Shown here in pieces: positions 24,778-33,221 of a stretch of DNA of 58,992 nt. The notes under the pieces were generated by a model. The model was not told where the DNA came from and ran no database searches. It saw only the letters and a program-made list of their open reading frames with translations. Position 1 is the stretch's first letter; each line of letters begins with the position of its first letter. The translations under genes and the position numbers were made by a program. Source of the DNA: Candidatus Rifleibacteriota bacterium (lineage in GTDB: Bacteria > Riflebacteria > Ozemobacteria > Ozemobacterales > Ozemobacteraceae); NCBI GenBank assembly GCA_029565415.1, contig JAKQOH010000070.1, positions 1 to 58,992 of the forward strand, given 5' to 3'.

Positions 24778-27492
24778 TCAGTTCCGGCGGCGTTTCTCCT
24801 CGAGTGAACGGATGTTCAGATCGTTGGCATGGATGAACACCTTCAGAGTGAGCACCTGTTCGGCGCCGGACTTGTCCTTGGCTTTGACCGTGAGACTGCA
24901 CTCCTTGTCGGCCTCTTCGCCGGCGGCACTCACGTTGGGGGCCCGGAACAGCCAGACGACCGGCTTCGACATCAGCTCATCGGGATCATACGCGATGTAC
25001 CCGGTGCTCGGCGGCCGGTCCGAACTCGTCGAGAACCAGTCCTTCACTTCGTAAGAAATCTGGCTGACGCCGAACGTATCGGCTTCCGAGAACGTGTTGA
25101 TGTTGTCCCAGGCGCGGATGTAGAAAAGCAGGCGCGTGTTTTCCTGGCACACGAAGCCCTTTCCGGCGAGGGTCGTATCCGATGCGGTCGAGGCGCCGCC
25201 GTTGCCGGCGCTGTCGAGGAACCGGTCGAACAGGGTGGGTTCATACGCGGTGAACCGCAGACTGTCGGTGATCGCCTTGATATCGTTTTCGCTATAGATC
25301 GTCGGGCTCGCCGTCTGGTAGGCAGCGAACGAGGGGGCCGCATCGGCGATCTTCGCATCGCCTCCGGCCTTCGTGCCGAAGATGTGATACCGGTTGTTGC
25401 GGGTGTCGAAGACGATGACCTGGAGCTCGGGCGGGGTGTTCGCGTCTTCGCATTTGAGATACTTGTACAACTGCCAGGTATACGTGGACAGGCCTCCCGC
25501 GGTTGTCGAGGGGATATCGTTCGGAATGCGGTCTTTCAGAGGGGGCTGGTGGTCGTAGACGGTGCCGATCTCGGCTTCCGTGTCGGGCATGACGACCTTT
25601 TCGATTACTTTTCCGGCAGAATCGAACGCCCGGATCGGAGCCGACGCCGAGGCGAGCGCGTCGATGGCCGCGTAGGAGGCGCTCTTGTGGCCTGCCGAAT
25701 CCTCGGTGATCGCGAAGAATTTCAACAGCTTCTCGATGTCCGGCGTTCCCGTCGCGGGATACGTCGCGCCGTGGGCGGCATAGACCGTCGAGAGGGCATC
25801 GCCTTCGTTGGCGAAGTGCTGCGGGGCGGGAACGTCGAACAGCGCGGTTCCCTCGACGACCCATGAGCCGCCGCCGTGCATTGTTGAGCCGTCAGCAGGG
25901 AGCTTGTTCAGAACGGCCGAGGTGATGGTCGTCGCGCTTGCCGGCACCCATGTCCAGTTCTGGTGGTAGTATGACCCCTTCCATTTTGGAAGTTTCGCAT
26001 CGCTGAAATCGAGCAGGCCCAGATTGACCTTCTGCATATCGGCAAGATCGTCGACGGTGATGTCGGCCTTGTTCGAAAAGGCGTAGACCGGGTAGGCCAT
26101 GAAGAGTTTGATGGATTTTTTCATGGCCTCGATATCATGCTTGATCACGGTGTTGTCTTTCGCCGTCAGCGGGGGATCGATCTCGGTGTCGGCGAATGGG
26201 TCGGTACCCCACGTGGTCAGCCGGAACGGAACGCTCATACTGGCAGCTCCACACGTGAACACCGGGTCGGAAAGCACCTCGAGCTTCGAGGCGATCGGCG
26301 GCCGGGTGTTATACACGCGGAAGGCGGAGAAACCGGAGGAGTTGCTGGGCTTCTTGATGACCACCTTGAGGCCGGCACTGCACTTCGCGACCTTCACGCC
26401 GCACTTGGGATCGCCCGCCGCCATGATGTAGGCATCCATCGTGCCGTCCCCGTTGGTGTCCGAAGCGACCGTCACGGTGATCTCTTCTTCCCAGCACCAG
26501 AAGAGGTTCGTCACCTCGAAGCCGGCGGCCGGGGCCTTGACCTTGACCTTCGTGGGCATGCCGGCGCCGACGTTCGGCGTATGGAATGTCGCGGTGATCT
26601 CCCCGGTGTCGTTTCCAATCCCCTTGTCGTCGGGGTCGCCATCCGGCAGCACGGGCAGGGTGCCGTCGCTCCAGACATTCGGCTCACCGGCAACGATATA
26701 GGCCTTGTAATCCCGATTCTCGATCTCGGTCAGCTTGACGTCGAGGTTGTCCATCTGGATGCCGGCCTTCCCGAAAAGATACTTCACCTGCGTGAGATAT
26801 CCGGCGGGCGGATCGGGAACTTCGGTCGGCTGCGGCTTGATCTTGTCGGCGAAATCGGCGGAATCGTTTGGCAGAGCCTTGTCGAGCTCGCTCAGATCCT
26901 CATACGTCTTTCCTTCGAGGGTAACCAGGGCCGAGGCGGAGCCGTAGGCAGCCGCACGGTCGGCCTCGAGGATGGTGACGGCACCGTCCTGCCCGGGCTT
27001 CACGAACGCGTTCGTCAGCAGCAGGGCCGGCCCCATGTGGGTCTTGTCCTCGATGAAGGTATTTTCAGCGATATTTCCATTGGACCGGCTGAACGCCTCC
27101 GTGACGGATTTCCGGTTCCCCGACACGTCGAAGAACTTGGTCATCGCGGAAAGGGGGAAATACGACTTGCCATTGATGACGGGCGCCTTGGGATCCGGGG
27201 GGATGTTTCCCTTGTCGGTACGGGCCACATAATCATACTTTTCTTCGAGCTTTCCCCCGTTGTGATCGTAGGGATCCCAGACGATGCGCATCTTGAGCTG
27301 CGTGTTCTCGGGAACGAGGAAGTAGAAGCCCCCGTTCTCCTCGACGATCTTGACCTTCGAGAAGTTCGGGTCGGTGACGTCGGGAACGACGGCGGCCGAG
27401 GGCTCCGCCGGCAGTTCGCAGGCAACGGCCGCCCCGCACAGGACGAGGATATTCAATAACACACAATATACAACAGACGGGTACCGGTTCAT
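24778..27492 (-). CDS. Large secreted protein at the end of pseudopilin cassette A
   Basis: A 904-residue exported protein of unrecognised family. Residues 1-25 are a signal peptide (VYCVLLNILVLCGAAVAC) with a Cys at the cleavage zone (AVACELP), which may make it a lipoprotein although the lipobox is imperfect. The body is rich in Asp, Thr, Gly and Pro and looks beta-rich. Short acidic stretches resemble calcium-binding loops (DTNGDGTMDAY near 345; DGDPDDKGIGND near 280), like those of PilY1-type pilus-tip proteins. A near C-terminal segment resembles an Ig-like fold (KECSLTVKAKDKSGAE). GAGGAGGGG lies just upstream of the ATG. It starts 27 bases after the GspK-like gene and should be its cotranscribed partner. 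Role as pilus-tip cargo or adhesin is inference. Confidence 0.75.
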   Translation of the reverse strand: MNRYPSVVYCVLLNILVLCGAAVACELPAEPSAAVVPDVTDPNFSKVKIVEENGGFYFLVPENTQLKMRIVWDPYDHNGGKLEEKYDYVARTDKGNIPPDPKAPVINGKSYFPLSAMTKFFDVSGNRKSVTEAFSRSNGNIAENTFIEDKTHMGPALLLTNAFVKPGQDGAVTILEADRAAAYGSASALVTLEGKTYEDLSELDKALPNDSADFADKIKPQPTEVPDPPAGYLTQVKYLFGKAGIQMDNLDVKLTEIENRDYKAYIVAGEPNVWSDGTLPVLPDGDPDDKGIGNDTGEITATFHTPNVGAGMPTKVKVKAPAAGFEVTNLFWCWEEEITVTVASDTNGDGTMDAYIMAAGDPKCGVKVAKCSAGLKVVIKKPSNSSGFSAFRVYNTRPPIASKLEVLSDPVFTCGAASMSVPFRLTTWGTDPFADTEIDPPLTAKDNTVIKHDIEAMKKSIKLFMAYPVYAFSNKADITVDDLADMQKVNLGLLDFSDAKLPKWKGSYYHQNWTWVPASATTITSAVLNKLPADGSTMHGGGSWVVEGTALFDVPAPQHFANEGDALSTVYAAHGATYPATGTPDIEKLLKFFAITEDSAGHKSASYAAIDALASASAPIRAFDSAGKVIEKVVMPDTEAEIGTVYDHQPPLKDRIPNDIPSTTAGGLSTYTWQLYKYLKCEDANTPPELQVIVFDTRNNRYHIFGTKAGGDAKIADAAPSFAAYQTASPTIYSENDIKAITDSLRFTAYEPTLFDRFLDSAGNGGASTASDTTLAGKGFVCQENTRLLFYIRAWDNINTFSEADTFGVSQISYEVKDWFSTSSDRPPSTGYIAYDPDELMSKPVVWLFRAPNVSAAGEEADKECSLTVKAKDKSGAEQVLTLKVFIHANDLNIRSLEEKRRRN

Positions 27493-27519
27493 ACTCCCCT
27501 CCTCTTTCGCCCCGAGAGA

Positions 27520-28137
27520 TCAGTTGATCTTTCGTGTCAGTTCGATCGTTTTGGTCATGAGTTCGGATCGCCGGCCACGGCCGCCCCGGTGTTCGATCAC
27601 GGTTCCGCTCGCGATGATCTGGGATGTGAGGACGAACAGCCTCTCGGCCGGCTTTGTGAACGCCGCGATGACGGACATGCTCGCGACCTCGTATTGCCAG
27701 TCGGCCGGATTGAGGCCGTGGCTGGTCTGGATGCGGGAATCCCAGGGGATACCGCGGGTGGGATCCGCCGTGCAGTCGCCGATGAAGATCTGCATCGCCC
27801 TGGTGCTCTTGACGTTCGGGCTGGGGGCCGCGCCGGCGATGACGGCCTGGAGCGGGCAGTAGCCCTGGAGGGCCATTCCCGAGTCATAGGCCTCCTGGGG
27901 GAGGATGCGGCATTTGAGCAGGGCATGCTGAACGCCGGCCTGGGCGAGGAAGTTCGCCTGGAGGAAGTTCACGTTCGAGACGTTCTGCTGCTTGACTTCC
28001 TTCCGGAAATAGAACATGCCCGTGGCAAGCGAGAAAACACACAGAACGAAGGTGAGAACGAGGATGATGGCGATGCCCGAGCGGCCGCCCGGGAGGCGGT
28101 CACGGGCGGTGGAAGAAACCGGCCGACGTCCGGTCAC
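27520..28137 (-). CDS. GspK/PilX-like minor pseudopilin (cassette A)
   Basis: A 205-residue protein with a prepilin-like N terminus: a basic leader with RSG followed by a hydrophobic helix (IAIILVLTFVLCVFSLATG, residues 22-40). The Glu at position 5 of the mature protein, invariant in major pilins, is absent, as in GspK and PilX minor pseudopilins that cap the pilus tip. The globular part contains AQAGVQHALLKC, a feature common in PilX-like proteins. The start overlaps the upstream pilin gene by 4 bases (ATGA). Next in the operon is the 904-residue secreted protein. Sequence similarity to named families was judged from the leader only. Confidence 0.75.
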   Translation of the reverse strand: MTGRRPVSSTARDRLPGGRSGIAIILVLTFVLCVFSLATGMFYFRKEVKQQNVSNVNFLQANFLAQAGVQHALLKCRILPQEAYDSGMALQGYCPLQAVIAGAAPSPNVKSTRAMQIFIGDCTADPTRGIPWDSRIQTSHGLNPADWQYEVASMSVIAAFTKPAERLFVLTSQIIASGTVIEHRGGRGRRSELMTKTIELTRKIN

Positions 28138-28679
28138 ATGTACCCCCTTCGAGACACCAGATAGAACTGGTTGATATCGGACCAGGAGGTGTTCGGCGTT
28201 TTCCAGCGCGTGCGCAGAACGATATCGACGAGGCGGAAGGTTTTCGGAGCTTCGTCGCGGGTCACTTCCTGGATCGGGCGAGTGAACGGGGTGGTTTTTC
28301 CGTCGAGATTGTTGTTTTCGCTGCCGCCCGCGCAGGCGCGGAAATCATGCCATGCGAACTTCGGGTACACGACATTCGTCGTCGTGTTCTCGTGCCGGTA
28401 GACCCACACCTTGATCTCGATCTCGTTTCCCTCGAAGGACGGCACATTGACGGGATATTCCACTCCATCGGCCGGGAAGTTCTCGGGATCGAGAACGTAC
28501 ATCCAGCGGTTCATCTCTTCTTTTGCCAGGTTCGCTGCGACGCCTTCGACTTTCTGCATGCGGGACGCCGTGTTCGAGGAGCTCATCAAACCGAAAATGG
28601 GCAGCATCGCGAACGTCATGATGGCGACGGCGATGATCACCTCGGCGAACGTCGTTCCCCGCCTCTCGTGCCGCATCAC
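28134..28679 (-). CDS. GspI/PilV-like minor pseudopilin (cassette A)
   Basis: A 181-residue prepilin. The leader RRG is followed by TTFAEVIIAVAIMTFAMLPI, with the conserved Glu at mature position 5. The prepilin peptidase would cut between G and T and methylate the new N terminus. The helix is followed by a short globular domain (FEGNEIEIKVWVY) typical in size of GspI/PilV proteins. It overlaps the neighbouring pilin genes by 4 bases on each side, so the three pseudopilins are translated as a unit. Confidence 0.83.
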   Translation of the reverse strand: MMRHERRGTTFAEVIIAVAIMTFAMLPIFGLMSSSNTASRMQKVEGVAANLAKEEMNRWMYVLDPENFPADGVEYPVNVPSFEGNEIEIKVWVYRHENTTTNVVYPKFAWHDFRACAGGSENNNLDGKTTPFTRPIQEVTRDEAPKTFRLVDIVLRTRWKTPNTSWSDINQFYLVSRRGYM

Positions 28680-29305
28680 AGATCCTCGACTTTCACGTCG
28701 ACTTTCGCCCCCGTCCGTTCGATGACCTTCGTGTTCGGATACTGATCCCGCATCGGATGCCGCAGTTCGACGACGATGCTGACGAGCTTCGTGCCCGAAG
28801 CGTCATCGACGTCGAAGGGCTCCAGGTTCAGGGCCACCGAAGTGAGATTTTCCATCAGCACTTTGCCGTTGAACAGGGGCTCACCGGTATTGGTGCCGGA
28901 GTCGAGTGTCTTCGTGTAGACGAGTTTTCCGCCCGACATCGCGACCGTGCTTTTGAAACACGCTCCGGTGCTGGGCGTATCGGTGCGGAAGGGAATGCCG
29001 ATGTACCATTCGGCAAGGACGGCGTCCGTCTGGGTGGTGCCCTGGCGGATCTTCATCGTTTTTTCCTCATCGACGACGACGGAACCGATGCTGATCGTCG
29101 TCTTGTAGGAAGCGCGCTGCATCTCCTCGCGCAGGAAGGTCAGGCCGTTGCGGGCCTCGGTCTGCATCGCCAGCGACCAGTTTGCCTGCTGGAACGAGCG
29201 AACGACGCCTCGGTAGAGCTTGTACACGCCGGTGAGAAAGATCGTCAGCACGGATGCCGCGATCAGAATTTCCAGAAGCGTGAATCCTCTTCCTGTCCGT
29301 TGCAT
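28676..29305 (-). CDS. GspJ/PilW-like minor pseudopilin (cassette A)
   Basis: A 209-residue prepilin with the standard class III leader GRG followed by FTLLEILIAASVLTIFLTGV (Glu at position 5). After the helix come QLARNGLTFLREEMQRA-like features of GspJ/PilW proteins (here EARNGLTFLREEMQRAS at about 46-62), a signature of that subfamily. It is the first gene of cassette A. The start ATG has only a distant purine-rich site (AAGAGG). A promoter of the sigma-70 type lies about 40 bases upstream. Confidence 0.83.
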   Translation of the reverse strand: MQRTGRGFTLLEILIAASVLTIFLTGVYKLYRGVVRSFQQANWSLAMQTEARNGLTFLREEMQRASYKTTISIGSVVVDEEKTMKIRQGTTQTDAVLAEWYIGIPFRTDTPSTGACFKSTVAMSGGKLVYTKTLDSGTNTGEPLFNGKVLMENLTSVALNLEPFDVDDASGTKLVSIVVELRHPMRDQYPNTKVIERTGAKVDVKVEDL

Positions 29306-29343
29306 CGTCGCCTGAAGCCTCTTCTGAGCAAGTCTATACTCTC

Positions 29344-29372
29344 ATTCTAACAGACGTACCCAGGGAGTTCCA
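29344..29372 (-). promoter_or_regulatory. Candidate promoter of pseudopilin cassette A
   Basis: On the minus strand TGGAAC and TAGAAT are 17 bases apart. The -10 box is good, the -35 box weak. The leader would be about 32 bases. Confidence 0.5.
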
Positions 29373-29512
29373 CCATCCGCGGGAAAACGCTTCGAGAATT
29401 TCCGTGCTCGTCCATCTTTTTTGCGTTCATAGCATGTCTGCCGGTAAGACGCGGGATTCGTCCGGAGGGTTCGGGATTTCGAAGCTGCTTCCGGGAAAGA
29501 ACCGGCGGGAGG

Positions 29513-30433
29513 TCACGTTCCCAGCAGGGCCCGCATCCGCTCGATCTCCGGAAACGCGGCGGCGCAGGGCCCCGGATGCAGGGCATCCGCCGCCCCGGCG
29601 GCCATGGCCCAGAGAGAGGCCTGACGCCAGTCCATTCCGTTCGCCCGTGCCCAGAGCAGGCCGGCAAGAGCCGCATCCCCCGAGCCGACGGCACTCACCT
29701 CGCGCACGGGCGGGGGTTCGAGCCGCCAGATACGGGGGGGATCCCAGGCCAGCGCCTGGCGGGGGCCATCCGTGATCAGGGCCCCCCAGACCCGGGCTTC
29801 GATGAGCCGGCGGAAAAACGCTTCGGTGTGAGCCTCATCGAACGGATCGATGCCGAAGGTTTCACGCGCCTCGTCGCGATTGTGCTTCAGGAAAAAGCCG
29901 CCGACCTGCAACGCCTGGCGAAGCGGCTCCCCCCGGCCATCGAGATACAGCTCGCAGGGGTGGCTCCGGCACCGCTCGATGGCCCGGCGGTACAGATCCC
30001 GGTTCGCCCGGCCCGGAATCGTGCCGGACATGGCGACGAACGAGGTCCTGGGAAGCTCTGCCTCGAGTGCTTCGAGAAAGGCCTGGACTTCGGCTTCAGC
30101 AAGCTCCTCCCCGTCCTCGATCCACCATGTCTGCGACGAGGGCCGTTCGACGACCATGTTGATCCCGACGCGGGTTTCGGCCTCTGTCGGCACCAGCAGG
30201 GCCGGCACGCCCTGCTCTTTCAGCCGCTGCCGGATCTTGTCGCCGTTCGGACCGCCGGCGAACCCCATCGCAAGCGCCGGCCGGCCGAGGGTTTTGAGCA
30301 TCCGGGCAACGTTGATTCCCTTGCCTCCGACCGTCCAGTCGATGAACCGACAGCGGTGCCCACCCTGGGCCGGCGGTTCGGGGGCATGGATGATGTAGTC
30401 GAGCAGCGGATTTGGCGTGACGGTGAGGATCAT
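29513..30433 (-). CDS. PfkB family sugar kinase (1-phosphofructokinase-like)
   Basis: A 306-residue kinase of the PfkB fold, closest in pattern to 1-phosphofructokinase/tagatose-6-phosphate kinase: N-terminal ILTVTPNPLLDYII, the substrate-binding GGKGINVAR (about 37-45), and a catalytic region VGSGDAALAG where GAGD is more usual. It would phosphorylate a phosphosugar to the bisphosphate with ATP, in the cytoplasm. The start at 30433 has GGAG 9 bases upstream and family similarity begins at once; an upstream ATG at 30475 adds 14 unrelated residues. No PTS or sugar transporter gene is adjacent, so the substrate is not known. Confidence 0.85.
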   Translation of the reverse strand: MILTVTPNPLLDYIIHAPEPPAQGGHRCRFIDWTVGGKGINVARMLKTLGRPALAMGFAGGPNGDKIRQRLKEQGVPALLVPTEAETRVGINMVVERPSSQTWWIEDGEELAEAEVQAFLEALEAELPRTSFVAMSGTIPGRANRDLYRRAIERCRSHPCELYLDGRGEPLRQALQVGGFFLKHNRDEARETFGIDPFDEAHTEAFFRRLIEARVWGALITDGPRQALAWDPPRIWRLEPPPVREVSAVGSGDAALAGLLWARANGMDWRQASLWAMAAGAADALHPGPCAAAFPEIERMRALLGT

Positions 30434-30461
30434 CGGCGACTCCAGAGGGGGCGGGGAATTC

Positions 30462-30490
30462 TTGCAACAGGCCACATTCTACAGTAGACT
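30462..30490 (+). promoter_or_regulatory. Sigma-70 promoter that puts transcription at the start codon of the cbiX-like gene
   Basis: TTGCAA and TAGACT are 17 bases apart; the -10 box ends 7 bases before the ATG at 30498. There is no Shine-Dalgarno sequence in between. Confidence 0.6.
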
Positions 30491-30497
30491 GCACGGC

Positions 30498-30863
30498 ATG
30501 CACAACGCCGCCGTCATCCTCGTTTTCCACGGGTCCCGCCACCCCCTCGCGGGACCGGAAGCCGCCGCCTTCACCGCCCGCATCCAGGCCCTCGATCCGC
30601 ATCAACTGATCGGGCATGGGTTCCTGCGCGAATGCTCTCCCAGCCTCGAACAGGCGATCGAGTCGGCCGTCGTCTCGGGCGCCCAGACGGTGCGGGTGCT
30701 GCCGGTGTTCGCCGTCACGGGATCCCATACGACAAAAGATATCCCTGACATTATAAATCAAATGATATTCAAACACCCCGGCGTCACGTTCCTCCTCGAT
30801 CCGGTGCTGGTGCAGACCCCCCAGTTCGAGCGATACGTCCTGTCGCGGCTCACGGAGGCCTGA
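30498..30863 (+). CDS. CbiX-like small sirohydrochlorin chelatase
   Basis: A 121-residue single-domain protein of the CbiX/SirB class II chelatase family. The N-terminal VILVFHGSRHP carries the metal-binding His, and the second His lies in VFAVTGSHTTKDIP (about residue 76), the position expected in the small, dimer-forming CbiX. Such enzymes insert cobalt, nickel or iron into sirohydrochlorin for cobalamin, F430 or siroheme. No other tetrapyrrole gene is in the window. The predicted promoter leaves no room for a leader, so the mRNA is probably leaderless. The polysaccharide deacetylase gene begins 3 bases after the stop. Confidence 0.82.
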   Translation: MHNAAVILVFHGSRHPLAGPEAAAFTARIQALDPHQLIGHGFLRECSPSLEQAIESAVVSGAQTVRVLPVFAVTGSHTTKDIPDIINQMIFKHPGVTFLLDPVLVQTPQFERYVLSRLTEA

Positions 30864-30865
30864 CG

Positions 30866-31798
30866 ATGTCCAAGACCGCCGTCGCCCTTTCCGCCCAGCA
30901 GCTCCGGCGCGCCCTGGTGTATCACGCGCTGCTGACGATCGTCCTGGCCGCCGGCGCCGTGTTCGGCTTCCTGCACGGTCTGAACCAGTCGAGGGCCGAG
31001 ATCCTCGTCCCGATCACCTTTCACGGGGTGACCGATGCGCCGACCCGGCCCTGGGAAATCACCTGGAGCGATCTGACGGGTTGGCTCGAGCGGCTGAAAC
31101 GGCATGAGTATACGGCGCTCGAACCGGCGAGTTTTTCCGCCTGGCTCTCGGGCTCCATCCGGGGGGGGCGCCGGTTCCTGCTCACCTTCGACGACGGTCT
31201 CGAAACCTCCGCGGCCGCGATCCGGCGGATCCGGAGTGAGTTCGGCATCGGCTCGGTCCTGTTCATCACGACGGATCTGATCGGCCAGCCCGGGTATCTC
31301 ACCTGGGACGGCCTGCGGGCCCTCGCCTCGGAAGCGGGCTGCCTCGTCGGCCTGCATGGGCTCCGGCACATCGAGCCTCCCAAGATCGTCCAGACAGGCG
31401 GGAATCTCCTCACCGAAACGCTCACCGCGAAAGAGGAGCTCGAACGGCAGCTCGTCGCCTCGGTCACCTGGTATGCCTACCCGTTCGGCGAGTATGACAC
31501 CGTTTCCCGCAACTGCATCGCCTCGGCAGGCCTCGAGTTCGGCTTCACGATCGACGGCGAGGCCGTCACCCGGACAACGGACCGGCTGCTTCTGCCCCGC
31601 GTCATGTATCTGAAGGGTGTCGAACAGGCTGGCGGGCCGTCGATCGCCGACTGGACCCCTCCGCGTGGCGCGAGCACCGGTTCTCTGCACATCACGCTTG
31701 CCATTTTCGTCGGGCTGATGGCCCTGCGCAGCGCGATGCGGTTCATCATGCTGCGACGGCTCCAGCGCGCGCACGCAGGCGCATCGCCCACCGCGTGA
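30866..31798 (+). CDS. Membrane-anchored polysaccharide deacetylase (NodB fold)
   Basis: A 310-residue protein with an N-terminal membrane segment (ALLTIVLAAGAVFGFLHG, about 20-37) and an exported NodB-type carbohydrate esterase family 4 domain. The catalytic Asp and metal-binding Asp are in LLTFDDGLET (about 107-116), and the two His ligands in GLHGLRHIEP (about 161-170). YAYPFGEYDT (about 204-213) is the third family motif. A second hydrophobic segment lies at the C terminus (LHITLAIFVGLMALRS). It would remove acetyl groups from N-acetylated sugars of peptidoglycan or an envelope polysaccharide. It starts 3 bases after the CbiX-like gene and is cotranscribed, an unusual pairing. Confidence 0.85.
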   Translation: MSKTAVALSAQQLRRALVYHALLTIVLAAGAVFGFLHGLNQSRAEILVPITFHGVTDAPTRPWEITWSDLTGWLERLKRHEYTALEPASFSAWLSGSIRGGRRFLLTFDDGLETSAAAIRRIRSEFGIGSVLFITTDLIGQPGYLTWDGLRALASEAGCLVGLHGLRHIEPPKIVQTGGNLLTETLTAKEELERQLVASVTWYAYPFGEYDTVSRNCIASAGLEFGFTIDGEAVTRTTDRLLLPRVMYLKGVEQAGGPSIADWTPPRGASTGSLHITLAIFVGLMALRSAMRFIMLRRLQRAHAGASPTA

Positions 31799-31830
31799 GC
31801 GGGTCGGGGAAACAAGCGGGAGGGGGAAGG

Positions 31831-32202
31831 CAGGACGGCCTGTAAGCCGGGTTCTGTACCCTTGCGGGCGTCGATCATCTATCTTGGATGACGGTTACCC
31901 GCCACCTCGAGCGGCCAACCCGGGGTCGGGCGGGGCTGGCTACCCCTCCCCCTGTTAGGCCTTGCTCCGAACGGGGTTTTCCAGGCATCGCCGTCACCGG
32001 CGACCCGGTGCGCTCTTACCGCACCATTTCAACCTTGCCTGATCCCGTTGCCGGGCCATCGGCGGTATGTTTTCTGTTGCACTTTCCGTCCCTCCGCGAT
32101 TCCTCGCGGAAAGCCTGGGCGTTACCCAGCGTCCTGCCATGCGGAGCCCGGACTTTCCTCATCCCGAGCGAGTCGGGACGCGATCGACCGGCCGTCCTGC
32201 CG
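31831..32202 (-). ncRNA. rnpB: RNase P RNA, bacterial type A
   Basis: Read on the minus strand this 372-base region contains the hallmark conserved blocks GAGGAAAGTCCGGGCT near the 5' end and ACAGAACCCGGCTTACAGG near the 3' end. The terminal helix P1 is formed by GGCAGGACGGC pairing with GCCGTCCTGCC at the two ends. It is the catalytic RNA that trims tRNA 5' leaders. A strong promoter lies immediately upstream, inside the end of the TPM-domain gene. Open frames across this region are not genes. Confidence 0.97.
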
Positions 32203-32208
32203 GTCCGG

Positions 32209-32238
32209 ATCATACCTCATTCGGATGGGGTATGTCTA
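32209..32238 (-). promoter_or_regulatory. Sigma-70 promoter for rnpB
   Basis: On the minus strand TAGACA and TATGAT are 18 bases apart, each 5 of 6 to consensus. The predicted start (about 32202) coincides with the expected 5' end of RNase P RNA. The -35 box lies within the last codons of the TPM-domain gene. Confidence 0.75.
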
Positions 32239-33203
32239 TCGTCGGATGAAAGATCGCCCGGAAGGCGGGTGGCGCTGCCCTCGATCCGCACGTTCCGGCG
32301 GGTGCCGAGCAGCCACATCCAGAAACCGGCGCTGCCGGCCGGATAGATCGGCTCTTTTTTGCGGCGCGTAAAGCCGCACCGGTCACAGGAATAGAGGCGA
32401 CGGCGCAGGCCAAGTGTGTTGTGGCCCGGCTCCTTGAGAATCTCGAAGGCGGTGCGGAGCGAGCCGTTGCACCTCGGGCACCGCTCGACGAAAAACACCA
32501 TGTAGCAGAGGAATCCCCCCACCAGAAGGGCAAGCAAAATCTCCTTCGAGCTCCAGAGGAAGCCGAACAGATCGAACGTCCCGGTCGCGGCAGGCAGGCT
32601 CTGGTTCTCGCGCCGAAGCTCGTCGAGCAGGGTGCGCTTGATCGTCAGGATCCCCTCGAGGAATCCTCGCCCGTCATCGTTCTCGGCGTTTCCGGGCAGA
32701 ATCACCTGGTTGAGGATCTTTTCACCCATCTCGCGGGTGATCAGGTATTTCAACCCGATCCCGACCCGCAGGCTGAACTTGCCGTTCAGGGAGTCGCGGG
32801 GCAGGGCCGCGTAGAGCAGAATCCCCCGCTTATCCATGCCGATCGAGCGGATCCAGTCGGTGAAAAAGGTTTCGATCCGCTTTGAATAGTCATCGATATT
32901 TTCCAGGACTTCGGTTTTCACGAGGATCCGGATGCGGAGACTCTTTTCGATCTCCGCGCAGGCATCGATGATCTGCAGTCTGACAGGCTCCTTCAACAGG
33001 AGCGCTTGATCCGAGAGGTAGCGGTCGGCCGGGGGCGGGGCCGCTTCCGGCTCGCTCGCCGTCTGGGCCATCGCAGGCAAAGCCCCGAACCAGAGCGCGA
33101 GCACCAGGGCCAGGCAGATGACCGAGCGCACCGCGCACCCATTCCCGAGAGAGGGGAACCGGCGGAACGGGGCGGGGAACGCGGCAGGCAGGCTTCGGAT
33201 CAT
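32217..33203 (-). CDS. TPM-domain membrane protein with C-terminal zinc ribbon
   Basis: A 328-residue protein: signal peptide or anchor (VICLALVLALWFGALPAMA, about residues 28-46), then a TPM domain facing outside (YLSDQALLLKEPVRLQII; IRILVKTEVLENIDDYSKRI; GKFSLRVGIGLKYLIT). A membrane segment follows (EILLALLVGGFLCYMVFF, about 220-238), and a cytoplasmic four-Cys ribbon (CPRC and CDRC). TPM-domain proteins are linked to photosystem repair in plants and to envelope functions in bacteria, but the activity is unclear. The start is uncertain: an internal GTG just before the hydrophobic segment would give a more normal signal peptide. It follows the coiled-coil zinc-ribbon gene by 18 bases and runs straight into rnpB. 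Confidence 0.78.
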   Translation of the reverse strand: MIRSLPAAFPAPFRRFPSLGNGCAVRSVICLALVLALWFGALPAMAQTASEPEAAPPPADRYLSDQALLLKEPVRLQIIDACAEIEKSLRIRILVKTEVLENIDDYSKRIETFFTDWIRSIGMDKRGILLYAALPRDSLNGKFSLRVGIGLKYLITREMGEKILNQVILPGNAENDDGRGFLEGILTIKRTLLDELRRENQSLPAATGTFDLFGFLWSSKEILLALLVGGFLCYMVFFVERCPRCNGSLRTAFEILKEPGHNTLGLRRRLYSCDRCGFTRRKKEPIYPAGSAGFWMWLLGTRRNVRIEGSATRLPGDLSSDDRHTPSE

Positions 33204-33221
33204 CTCGCGAGGCTTCCGGGC

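Noticed and set aside
31477..32371. Several overlapping open frames on both strands between the deacetylase and the TPM-domain gene
   Set aside because: This region is RNase P RNA on the minus strand; conserved blocks and the P1 helix explain it, and the frames have no family similarity.
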